Below are positions 24,933-32,516 of a DNA stretch of 64,000 nucleotides, piece by piece. Source of the stretch: Comamonas testosteroni (GTDB lineage: Bacteria; Pseudomonadota; Gammaproteobacteria; Burkholderiales; Burkholderiaceae_C); NCBI RefSeq assembly GCF_030505195.1, contig NZ_CP129673.1:62001-126000 (forward strand), given 5' to 3'. Within the stretch, counting starts at the first letter, position 1; every line of letters starts with the position of its first letter. The position numbers and the translations under genes were made by a program. The notes under the pieces were generated by a model. The model was given only the letters and a program-made list of their open reading frames with translations, made no database searches and was not told the DNA's origin.

Positions 24933-24935
24933 TAG

Positions 24936-24974
24936 AAAGCCTTCAGCCCTCACAGGGGTTGAAGGCTTTTTTTT
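24936..24974 (+). terminator. Intrinsic terminator
   Basis: AAAGCCTTCA-gCCC-tcaca-GGG-gTTGAAGGCTTT, followed by eight T. Confidence 0.92.
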
Positions 24975-25004
24975 GGTTCTGAGCAACTTTACTTGAATTT
25001 AACT

Positions 25005-25032
25005 TTGACAGTATCATTTTTTGAGTTAGTAT
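25005..25032 (+). promoter_or_regulatory. Probable sigma-70 promoter of the second H-NS-like gene
   Basis: TTGACA (25005-25010), 16-nt spacer, TAGTAT (25027-25032). The bases ACAGTATC at the -35 recur at the slt promoter (36840-36846 region). Confidence 0.6.
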
Positions 25033-25068
25033 TCTGCCCTGTAATTCACAACCTGAAGGGTAATACTT

Positions 25069-25392
25069 ATGGCAACGTACAAAGAACTCCTGGCTCAAGC
25101 TGAAGAACTCTCTCGCCAAGCAGAAGAAATGCGCCTGAAGGAAGTGCAGGGCGTGATTTCTGACATCAAAGCCAAGATGGAAGACTACGGCATCACCATC
25201 GAAGATCTCCAGTCAAAGTCTCGTGGATCTTCGGCAGGAAAGCCTCGCGGGAAGGTCGCGGATAAATATGCCAAGGATGGAAAAACCTGGACGGGTCGCG
25301 GCATGCAGCCTAGCTGGGTGAAAGAACATATCGCTGCAGGCGGCAATCTCGATGATCTGCTGATCGACAAAAGTTCGAACGATAAAGCCTAA
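25069..25392 (+). CDS. H-NS family DNA-binding protein (second paralogue)
   Basis: A 107-residue protein: N-terminal coiled coil (KELLAQAEELSRQAEEMR), then KYAKDGKTWTGRGMQPSWVKE, the H-NS C-terminal W-x-G-R-G-x-x-P-x-W motif. It differs much from the copy at 20746, so the two were probably acquired separately or are old paralogues; they may form mixed oligomers. It has its own sigma-70 promoter and an SD (GAAGGG). Confidence 0.85.
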   Translation: MATYKELLAQAEELSRQAEEMRLKEVQGVISDIKAKMEDYGITIEDLQSKSRGSSAGKPRGKVADKYAKDGKTWTGRGMQPSWVKEHIAAGGNLDDLLIDKSSNDKA

Positions 25393-25410
25393 AGCAAAAG
25401 GGTAGTCGCC

Positions 25411-26145
25411 ATGATGCGCTTGACTACTTACTCCCAAAAACAGAGCGATGAACGCTCTGTTTTTGTTTTGTGGCGAGTAGGTATAAGTAACTTCGGTGTA
25501 CTAACTGTAGAGTTTACGCACCCGATTGAGGACATCGAGTTGGCCGCTGAGTTAGTAGCTATTCGTCATCTGGTATTCAATCAAGCTGTCTTTGACCGCA
25601 TTCCTGATAGCGGAAAAGCATTTGAACTCAATGTATCCAAAGGTGCCATAAAGAAGCTCTCCCTCAATAGATCCGATAAGAAGCATCTGCTCAAGTTTGC
25701 AGCATTCATGCAGGAAGGGGGGCGTTTCGCTGGTGCCAAAATTAATATCAAATCTGAGTCACCAATCAATCACGATGATGGCGCTAAACTCACAAAGATC
25801 ACGATAAATCCCAAAGAGTATCGTATTCAGGAGATTGTTCAGACACCCAGGATTGGTGAATTGGTCATCACCGAACATGCCGTTGATCGATATGTTCAGT
25901 ATCACTCAGCAGCTGATATGAAGAACCCATGGGCTTCCCTCATCAACAGGATGCAGCATGAAGATCTTCACAAGATCCCACTCGATCCCCGCGTTATCGA
26001 GCATAAGCGCAGAAAGTATGGACCTGACAATGAGGTTGAAATCTGGGGGCACGATTCATCTGTCCATAGATATGTGGTCATCACGGATGCCAAGACTGGA
26101 ATGAAGATCCTGGCCACACTGTTCAAGCGCGCCAGCAACGTATGA
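25411..26145 (+). CDS. Conserved hypothetical protein
   Basis: A 244-residue protein: an N-terminal alpha/beta part (RSVFVLWRVGISNFGVLTVEF) and a C-terminal domain with ITEHAVDRYVQYH (about 155-167) and DSSVHRYVVITDAKTGMKILAT. No family recognised with certainty. Its first 20 codons contain a full intrinsic-terminator structure (25435-25469). Start alternatives are ATG 25411/25414 or a later TTG at 25468. Confidence 0.65.
   Translation: MMRLTTYSQKQSDERSVFVLWRVGISNFGVLTVEFTHPIEDIELAAELVAIRHLVFNQAVFDRIPDSGKAFELNVSKGAIKKLSLNRSDKKHLLKFAAFMQEGGRFAGAKINIKSESPINHDDGAKLTKITINPKEYRIQEIVQTPRIGELVITEHAVDRYVQYHSAADMKNPWASLINRMQHEDLHKIPLDPRVIEHKRRKYGPDNEVEIWGHDSSVHRYVVITDAKTGMKILATLFKRASNV
25435..25469 (+). 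terminator. Terminator-like hairpin inside the start of the 25411 gene
   Basis: AAAAACAGAGCG-atgaa-CGCTCTGTTTTT followed by G and TTTT; 12-bp stem with a strong T-run. It would end the H-NS transcript and could attenuate the gene it lies in. Confidence 0.75.
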
Positions 26146-26260
26146 ATCTATTGCGCTCCCACAATCTAAGTCTTACTCTGTACCAAGCGCACAGACTTGA
26201 TGCATTCTGTGATGGCGCGACAGAATGAATGTGCGCTCATGACCAAATCGCATGGCCGAT

Positions 26261-26285
26261 AGCTCACGATAACAGTGAGCTTTTG
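26261..26285 (+). terminator. Probable intrinsic terminator
   Basis: AGCTCAC-gataaca-GTGAGCT followed by TTT. The remaining bases between 26146 and 26388 show nothing else I can name. Confidence 0.6.
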
Positions 26286-26388
26286 AAATACAGCTCTACT
26301 TATTAAAATAGATCTTTTGAAAAGTAGAAGTGATCAAAAAAAATGGGCTTGTCAGAAAGCCCTACAAGCGCACATCATGGAGCACCCA

Positions 26389-27420
26389 ATGCAGTCGGAT
26401 GTAAAAATGAAAAAATTCGCTATAGAGCCTCCTGGCGGCCTTCGTGAGGATTCTCTTCAAAATGAATTTTTAGCCTTGCCTGGACGCCCGGATGTAGGAC
26501 AGAACGCTGCGGTCAGATACTTGCTTTCCCTCAAATCGGACCAGAGCAAGGTCACGATGCAATCCTTTCTCAACAACGTGGCCAGAATCATTGGCTTTTC
26601 TGATCTGCACTCCTGTCCATGGGGTAGCCTGCGACGCCACCACGTTCTAGCCATAGTGTCGTTGCTCAGCAGCAAGCCTGACGAAAACGGTAGTGACATT
26701 GATCAAAGGAAAGGCAAGGCTCCAGCAACTGTAAACACCTATCTGGCAGGCATCAAAGGCGTGTGCAAGGAAGCCTGGTTCCTTCACCAGCTCAATGTTG
26801 AGGACTACCAGCAAATCAAAGAAGTCAAGGGTGACAGTGGCTCACGGCTTCCTAAGGGGCGTGCACTTCGGCCTGAGGAAGTTCGGCTTTTGTTGCAAGC
26901 CTGCGATGAAGATGAAAAAAAGCTTGGCCTTCGTGACGGCGCGATGCTGGCCATCTTGGCGGGTTGCGGATTACGTAGAGCGGAGATCGTCAACCTCGAT
27001 GTGACCAGCCTCGTGAGGAAGGATCGAATTCTCAAAGTCATTGGCAAGGGAAATAAGGAACGAATCGCCTTTATCCCAGCAGGAGCTTGGACCCGCCTCA
27101 CTGCCTGGTTGGATGTTGCTGACATTCAAGACGGCCCGATGTTCACCCGTATTCGTCGCCACGGTGCCATGACTTCCGAAAGGATGTCGAGTCAATCCGT
27201 CTATCACATCTTGCATGAGCGCAGTTTGCAGGCCGGGATTGAGAATGTCGCACCCCATGACCTTCGAAGAACCTATGCAACGACTCTTTTTGAAAAAGGG
27301 ATCGACATCATCACTGTCAAAGACAACCTAGGCCACGCCAGCATTACAACGACACAGCGTTACGACAAAAGATCTGATGAGCGCAGACGCAAGGCCAGTG
27401 AAGTCATCGATTACCTTTGA
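26389..27420 (+). CDS. Tyrosine recombinase (XerC/D-like integrase)
   Basis: A 343-residue phage-integrase family recombinase. The catalytic set is visible: Arg in GCGLRRAEI, Lys in GKGNKER, HDLRRTYAT (H-x-x-R), LGHAS (second His), and the nucleophile Tyr in TQRYDKR near the C-terminus. An N-terminal SAM-like core-binding domain precedes it. ATG 26389 has GGAG 6 nt upstream; a longer TTG reading from 26317 has no SD. It may resolve plasmid multimers or integrate the element; no att pair is identifiable here. Confidence 0.88.
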   Translation: MQSDVKMKKFAIEPPGGLREDSLQNEFLALPGRPDVGQNAAVRYLLSLKSDQSKVTMQSFLNNVARIIGFSDLHSCPWGSLRRHHVLAIVSLLSSKPDENGSDIDQRKGKAPATVNTYLAGIKGVCKEAWFLHQLNVEDYQQIKEVKGDSGSRLPKGRALRPEEVRLLLQACDEDEKKLGLRDGAMLAILAGCGLRRAEIVNLDVTSLVRKDRILKVIGKGNKERIAFIPAGAWTRLTAWLDVADIQDGPMFTRIRRHGAMTSERMSSQSVYHILHERSLQAGIENVAPHDLRRTYATTLFEKGIDIITVKDNLGHASITTTQRYDKRSDERRRKASEVIDYL

Positions 27421-27438
27421 AGCAGCTCCAAATTTCTT

Positions 27439-27461
27439 AGCACCCTCCGGGGTGCTTTTTT
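27439..27461 (+). terminator. Intrinsic terminator
   Basis: AGCACCC-tccg-GGGTGCT followed by TTTTT, 18 nt after the recombinase stop. Confidence 0.9.
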
Positions 27462-27492
27462 GTTGCGCATTTACTAGCTGCTGAAAATTCTG

Positions 27493-27539
27493 TTGCGATT
27501 TTCTATCGTAATACGATAATTATGGTAATACGGTATTAC
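27493..27539 (+). promoter_or_regulatory. kfrA promoter with two overlapping palindromic operators
   Basis: TTGCGA (27493-27498) and GATAAT (27515-27520) form a sigma-70-like promoter. TATCGT-AAT-ACGATA (27504-27518) and GTAATAC-G-GTATTAC (27525-27539) are perfect palindromes over and just after it, the expected position for KfrA autorepression. Confidence 0.7.
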
Positions 27540-27556
27540 AAACAATGGGGATTGAC

Positions 27557-28408
27557 ATGGCCAGACGAATAGCTACGAAAGAGGACGTATTCACCGCTGC
27601 AAATGAGCTTGTGAAAGCTGGCAAGCTTCCGCGTATCACGGCTGTTCATCAAATCATCGGCGGTGGCAGCTACACAACTATCTCCAACTTTCTGAAGGAG
27701 TGGGAGAGCGCAAATCTGCAGGAAGCACCAACTGAGGAAATGGTCTTGCCAGATTTCATGGCTTCGGAAGCCGATTTTCTCGTCCGCAAGCTATGGCGCA
27801 CAGCGCTGGACGGAGCCGAAATGCGGGTCCAGTCCGAGCGCGAGCAGCTGCGGAGCCGCGAGGCAGTTATCAATGAAGACATGCAGCAGGCCATAGACAT
27901 GGCCAACAGCAACAGCGAGAAAATCGATCAACTAGAAGACCAGCTGGCAAAGTGCAAAGAAGAGACAGAGAAGCTTGAACAAGATCTTCAAGCTAAAGAG
28001 CGCGCACTTCAAATGGTGGAACATGACCAGCTTGCTCTCCAAGACAAATATGACCAAGCAGCCCAAAACGGTGCCTCTTCGCAGTCGCAGATCGATGCCT
28101 TACGCAGGCAGACTATCGAGCTGGAAACGACTATCAAGGCCCAGGAAGAGCGGGCTGCTGAGCTTCGTGATGAATCGCTGGTGCTGAAGGGTGAAGTGCG
28201 TGATGCACTCGATAAGCTTAGCTATGCCAATGGCCAGTTGAGCCTCAAGGACAAGCAGATCGGCATGCTAGAGCACATGCTGAGTGAAGAACAGAAGCGC
28301 AACCGCGATATCGAATCTTTGATTCTGAGACTCAGGCAAGGCACCCTCTTCCCGGCTACTACAAAGACGCCTAGGAAGAAAACCGATGGTAATCAGACCA
28401 ACCGCTGA
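27557..28408 (+). CDS. kfrA: KfrA-like coiled-coil DNA-binding protein
   Basis: A 283-residue protein. The N-terminal 60 residues (VFTAANELVKAGKLPRITAVHQIIGGGSY, broken by helix-turn-helix) match the KfrA N-terminal domain; residues about 100-265 are a continuous coiled coil. KfrA of IncP/IncU plasmids is an autorepressor that supports stable inheritance. ATG 27557 is preferred (GGGG 6 nt upstream) over ATG 27545. It overlaps the helicase gene downstream by 23 nt, so the two are coupled. Confidence 0.85.
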   Translation: MARRIATKEDVFTAANELVKAGKLPRITAVHQIIGGGSYTTISNFLKEWESANLQEAPTEEMVLPDFMASEADFLVRKLWRTALDGAEMRVQSEREQLRSREAVINEDMQQAIDMANSNSEKIDQLEDQLAKCKEETEKLEQDLQAKERALQMVEHDQLALQDKYDQAAQNGASSQSQIDALRRQTIELETTIKAQEERAAELRDESLVLKGEVRDALDKLSYANGQLSLKDKQIGMLEHMLSEEQKRNRDIESLILRLRQGTLFPATTKTPRKKTDGNQTNR

Positions 28409-29876
28409 ACAAGCGCGCATTATTCAGTTCTCCGGCTCGCGCCTTGTCGTGAAAGCGAGGGCAGGATCTGGCAAGACGACAACATTTTTCCAGATCGCCC
28501 AAGCTTACCCCCGCGAGCGTATGCTCTACTTGGCGTATAGCCGCGCTATCCGCGATGCAGCTGCACAGCGCTTCCCAAAGCGACAGGTTGACTGCAAGAC
28601 ATCACATCAGCTTGCCTTCCCCAAGTTCGGAAAGCTGCTAAAGCACAAGATCTCACATCACGGGAACATTCCCTTACGCGAGCTGGCCAACGCTCTGGAC
28701 ACAAGCAACTGGGCATTCGTGAAGGATGTCTTGGATGTCCTGACAAATTTCATGTGCAGTGCTGACATGAAGTTCTACAGCGATCATTTCACTCGATTCA
28801 ACGGTAAGCCCAACCTCACCACCAAGATGGTTCAGTACCAGGCGGAAGTGGTTGATGCAGCTGAGAGAGTTTGGGTTCGGATGTGCGACCCTGACGACTC
28901 ATTTCCAACAGTTCACGACTGCTATCTGAAGCTCTATCAGCTTTCGATGCCAGACCTCAGCCTTCAATACAAGCGCATACTTTTTGATGAGGCTCAGGAC
29001 GCGAACCCCGTCACAAGCCAGATTGTCCTTTCTCAGAGCTGCAAACTCACCCTTGTGGGCGATGAACACCAGCAGATTTTCAGATATCGCGGCGCGGTGA
29101 ACGCCCTCGACCACCCTCTTCTCAATGATGTCCCGCGCCTGTACTTGACCAATAGTTTCCGGTTCGGCCCCAACGTCGCTATCGTTGCGAATGCGCTGCT
29201 TGAGCTGAAGGGCGAAACAGTTCCTGTGGTTGGCCGTGGACAAGCAGACACGGTTACTTTCCACGTTCCTATGGGCACTGAACATCGATGCTTAGTCTCC
29301 AGAACAGTGATGGGCGTGCTCGAATCCGCTCTTGCAGCTGCAGCTCGCGGCGAATCAATCTTTTGGGTCGGAGGCATTGAAAACTACAAAGTGCAGGATC
29401 TCCTAGATCTGCACCACTTTAGCCGTGGTGAACTCGGAAACGTAAAGAACAAGAAGCTCAAAGCCGACTACAAGGATTATGAGGAATATAAGGAAGCCGC
29501 AGAGCAGACCAAAGACCATGAGATGCAACGGTCAGTGCGAATTCTGGAAACATACGCGGCCGAAGACATCCCTGCAATGATTGATCACCTCAAGAGCCTC
29601 ACTGTTGAGGAAGAAATGGAGGCCTCAATCACTGTCACCACAGCGCATAGGAGTAAAGGTCTGGAATGGGACACTGTTCAACTGACTGATGACTACCCAG
29701 ATATCTTCGATCCAGATATGGAGCCAGAGGCTCGTGAAGACGAAATCAATTTGTTGTACGTTGGCTCTTCTCGCGCCATGCGAGTGCTGATCATCAACGG
29801 AATCATTGAAATCATCCTCAACCAAGTCGCTCAAAGACGGCGAGCACGGGCAAAAATCGAGATGGAGATAGCATGA
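28386..29876 (+). CDS. UvrD/Rep-like superfamily 1 helicase
   Basis: A 496-residue SF1 helicase. Motif I is ARAGSGKTTTF (about 25-35), motif II LFDEAQDAN (about 199-207), motif III LVGDEHQQIFRYRGA, motif V TAHRSKGLEWDTV and motif VI NLLYVGSSRAM. Length is short for UvrD (about 720), so accessory subdomains are reduced. It overlaps kfrA. A role in DNA processing or repair of the transferred strand is plausible; no nuclease domain is fused. Confidence 0.85.
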   Translation: MVIRPTAEQARIIQFSGSRLVVKARAGSGKTTTFFQIAQAYPRERMLYLAYSRAIRDAAAQRFPKRQVDCKTSHQLAFPKFGKLLKHKISHHGNIPLRELANALDTSNWAFVKDVLDVLTNFMCSADMKFYSDHFTRFNGKPNLTTKMVQYQAEVVDAAERVWVRMCDPDDSFPTVHDCYLKLYQLSMPDLSLQYKRILFDEAQDANPVTSQIVLSQSCKLTLVGDEHQQIFRYRGAVNALDHPLLNDVPRLYLTNSFRFGPNVAIVANALLELKGETVPVVGRGQADTVTFHVPMGTEHRCLVSRTVMGVLESALAAAARGESIFWVGGIENYKVQDLLDLHHFSRGELGNVKNKKLKADYKDYEEYKEAAEQTKDHEMQRSVRILETYAAEDIPAMIDHLKSLTVEEEMEASITVTTAHRSKGLEWDTVQLTDDYPDIFDPDMEPEAREDEINLLYVGSSRAMRVLIINGIIEIILNQVAQRRRARAKIEMEIA

Positions 29877-29894
29877 TTTTTCGCATGCGAAAAA
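29877..29894. repeat. 18-bp perfect palindrome after the helicase gene
   Basis: TTTTT-CGCATGCG-AAAAA begins right at the helicase stop codon. It may be an operator for the downstream traF operon or a weak terminator. Confidence 0.5.
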
Positions 29895-30040
29895 GTACAC
29901 GATCATCACCACTGCCGAGGTAGCAATAGCGTAGATATCTGGTTTGAGCCTAAAGGGGTTCACTCAGAATAGCTATGGCGCTTGCACAGCCCTATAAGGG
30001 CAGAGGCTGATGCATGCCTAGATAGCCATATCCATACGAT

Positions 30041-30064
30041 CAGTCACAAGAGGAATTGTGACTG
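30041..30064 (+). promoter_or_regulatory. SD-containing hairpin at the traF start
   Basis: CAGTCACA (30041-30048) pairs perfectly with TGTGACTG (30057-30064), holding AGAGGAAT (the SD) in the loop; ATG follows at 30065. It is the same design as hairpin B of the leaders in the 8-23 kb block. A GCCCT/AGGGC mini-hairpin lies at about 29989-30001. Confidence 0.7.
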
Positions 30065-31105
30065 ATGAAAACCACTGCATTTCAACGTAGCTGCATTCTG
30101 ATTGCCCTGGCCAACGCGATCTGTATGGGGGTTGGGCAAGCATACGCACAGCAGATCGAAGAGACCCCTGTTCGCTTCTACGACCGCAAGAGCGAAGGAT
30201 GGTTCTGGTATGCCCCAGAGCCTGAGGATGAAGAAGAAGAGCCTCCAAAGCCACCACCCAAGCCTCAGGCGGCACCAACACAGTCACCACCTGCAAAGCC
30301 TGCATCTGTTCCTCCAGCACTGGAGAAAGGGCCAGCACCTTTCTCAGCCGCGTGGGTGCGCGAAAACCTCCCCAAGTACAAGGATGCGGCCTGGGACAAC
30401 CCGACAGTGGAGAACGTTCGCGCATTCATGTATCTCCAGCGATTTGCAATCGATAGGTCGGAGCAGTTTTCAAATGCTACTGAGATGGCCGTACTGGGTG
30501 ATCCATATCTGGATGAAATTTCACGGCGTCCTGCAGCGACATTTGCATCTCAAAAGCTAGATGTTGAAGCAGGTAAAGAGAAAAGTGCCCTCATCGACTC
30601 TATTGCTCAACGTGCTGGCATCTTTTTCTTCTTTAAAGATGACGAATATAGCAACCTTCAAGCCTCTATTGTGAAGATGCTAGAGGCTCAAGGATTCACT
30701 ATCGTTCCAATCTCGGTAACTGGACGACCACTCAAAGACAACATATTCCCAAACTTCAAGACGGATAGTGGCCATGCTAAAACTCTAAATATCGTCAATT
30801 TTCCTGCAACGTTCTTAGTTTCACCAAGTGGGAAATTTGAGCCAATTGGGCAAGGGGCACTCTCTCTTCCTGAGATGAAGCACAGAATTATTATTGCTGC
30901 AAAACGGAATGGCTGGGTTTCTGAAGAAGAATATAAAAAGACGAAACCAATCTACACGACAGATAACAACATTGCAGAGAAACTAGATCCATCGATTTTT
31001 GGTAAAGACTTAGAAAGGATTCAGCAAAAGACAAATGGCAAATCCAATTTTGTTGAACCAAGCAAACTGATGGAATACATCAGAACCCGCCTGAATACCA
31101 AGTAA
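30065..31105 (+). CDS. traF: TraF, conjugal transfer pilus assembly protein
   Basis: A 346-residue periplasmic protein: signal peptide to about residue 28, RFYDRKSEGWFWY motif, then an E/P-rich spacer (PEDEEEEPPKPPPKP) and a C-terminal thioredoxin-like domain (AGIFFFFKDDEYSNL, NFPATFLVSPSG). The thioredoxin CxxC is absent, as usual in many F-type TraF proteins. It heads the traF-traH-traG operon and ends 8 nt before traH. Confidence 0.9.
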   Translation: MKTTAFQRSCILIALANAICMGVGQAYAQQIEETPVRFYDRKSEGWFWYAPEPEDEEEEPPKPPPKPQAAPTQSPPAKPASVPPALEKGPAPFSAAWVRENLPKYKDAAWDNPTVENVRAFMYLQRFAIDRSEQFSNATEMAVLGDPYLDEISRRPAATFASQKLDVEAGKEKSALIDSIAQRAGIFFFFKDDEYSNLQASIVKMLEAQGFTIVPISVTGRPLKDNIFPNFKTDSGHAKTLNIVNFPATFLVSPSGKFEPIGQGALSLPEMKHRIIIAAKRNGWVSEEEYKKTKPIYTTDNNIAEKLDPSIFGKDLERIQQKTNGKSNFVEPSKLMEYIRTRLNTK

Positions 31106-31113
31106 TTAATATC

Positions 31114-32511
31114 ATGAAACTCAAATTATCTGTTGCAGCTGTTGCTCTATCGCTATCCCCTACTCTGTTAAACGCTGGTGGCCTGCAGTCACAGCTTGAT
31201 GGCGTCTTCGGCCAGATGACGAATGTGACCCCTCCTGGTGTTTATGAATCACAACGTCGCGGCGTTCTTTCGGGTGGGAGATTCACTACCAAATCAAAGA
31301 TCTACGATACGAATTTGGTTGCGTTCACACCCCCATCATGGAAAGCCGGATGTGGAGGCGTTGATTTATTTGGTGGATCATTCAGCTTTATTAATGCAGA
31401 GCAGTTGGTCCAACTATTGAGAGCGGTTGCAGCCAATGCCAAAGGCTACGCATTCCAATTAGCACTAGACAATGTATTTCCTGATGGGGCGAAATGGATT
31501 GAATCCTTCCAGAAGAAGATTCAGGAACTCAACCAGCATCTTGGTAATTCTTGCCAACTTGCGCAAGGGTTTGTTAATGACCTGACTTCCGGCATGGATC
31601 TCAAGAACAAAACAGATGCTTCGCTCATGGGTTCTGCCAATGGTCTATTTGAAGACTTCTTCTCGACAAAGCAAGAAACAGGCGGAAAAACACCAATTAA
31701 GGAAATCAGGGATCAATCGCCTGAAGTTTATAAAAGAATGACTGGTAATATTCTGTGGAAAACCATGAAACAGAATTATGCCAGCTCTTGGTTTACATAC
31801 GGCGATACAGAGTTGCTAGAAACCATCATGTCTATGACAGGCTCGATTGTTGTTGGTGACATGGTGAATGACAAAACGGGGACTTCATCCGGCGAGGAAA
31901 ATACCAACCCGATCATTACGCTCCCAGGCGGACTCATTACTCTTAAAGACCTTATCCAAGGTGGAAATCTTGAAATTTATACTTGCAATGGTGATGATCA
32001 ATGCTACTCCCCTACCACCAAGAGAGTAACCATCAAAGGTATGAGAACCAAGATTGTTGATTTGCTTCACGGAGGGGGCACAACTCCAGGCGTAATCTAC
32101 AAGTATGCAACCAATAGTGGCGTTCTTTCTGAAACTGAGAAAGCATTCACAACTTCCATGCCTAGTGGTATGGGTGCGATCATAAGAAACCTATCAATAG
32201 TTTCTTATGACTCTGCGGTCTTGTTCGCCAATGATTCGGCAGACGCAATTTCATTAGTAATGATGAAGAAGGTTGTCGATGATTTCTTCAGAGTTGCGCT
32301 CGCTGTAATTAGCTCTTCAGACTCCGCTAACAAAAAGCAACTACTTGACGAAATTAATATTTCCAAAAGCAAGTTTGACAGTGACTATTCGGCCCTACGT
32401 GGCGAATACGGTGACTTATCAAAAATTATTGACCGATATCGCTCAATTCTGGAGATTTCAAGAAAGCAAAAGTATGCACTCTCCACATTAACCTCCGCTC
32501 CGAAGCCATAA
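31114..32511 (+). CDS. traH: TraH, conjugal transfer pilus assembly protein
   Basis: A 465-residue protein with a signal peptide (VAAVALSLSPTLLNAGG) and the TraH features PPSWKAGCGGVDLFGGSFSF (about 73-92), AFQLALDNVFP and a coiled C-terminus. TraH acts in the periplasm/outer membrane in pilus extension. It lies between traF and traG, as in F and SXT. Confidence 0.92.
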   Translation: MKLKLSVAAVALSLSPTLLNAGGLQSQLDGVFGQMTNVTPPGVYESQRRGVLSGGRFTTKSKIYDTNLVAFTPPSWKAGCGGVDLFGGSFSFINAEQLVQLLRAVAANAKGYAFQLALDNVFPDGAKWIESFQKKIQELNQHLGNSCQLAQGFVNDLTSGMDLKNKTDASLMGSANGLFEDFFSTKQETGGKTPIKEIRDQSPEVYKRMTGNILWKTMKQNYASSWFTYGDTELLETIMSMTGSIVVGDMVNDKTGTSSGEENTNPIITLPGGLITLKDLIQGGNLEIYTCNGDDQCYSPTTKRVTIKGMRTKIVDLLHGGGTTPGVIYKYATNSGVLSETEKAFTTSMPSGMGAIIRNLSIVSYDSAVLFANDSADAISLVMMKKVVDDFFRVALAVISSSDSANKKQLLDEINISKSKFDSDYSALRGEYGDLSKIIDRYRSILEISRKQKYALSTLTSAPKP

Positions 32512-32516
32512 ACATC

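Noticed and set aside
26389..27420. Integron integrase
   Set aside because: The tyrosine recombinase lacks an obvious integron-specific insert and there are no attC-like sites or cassette array next to it.
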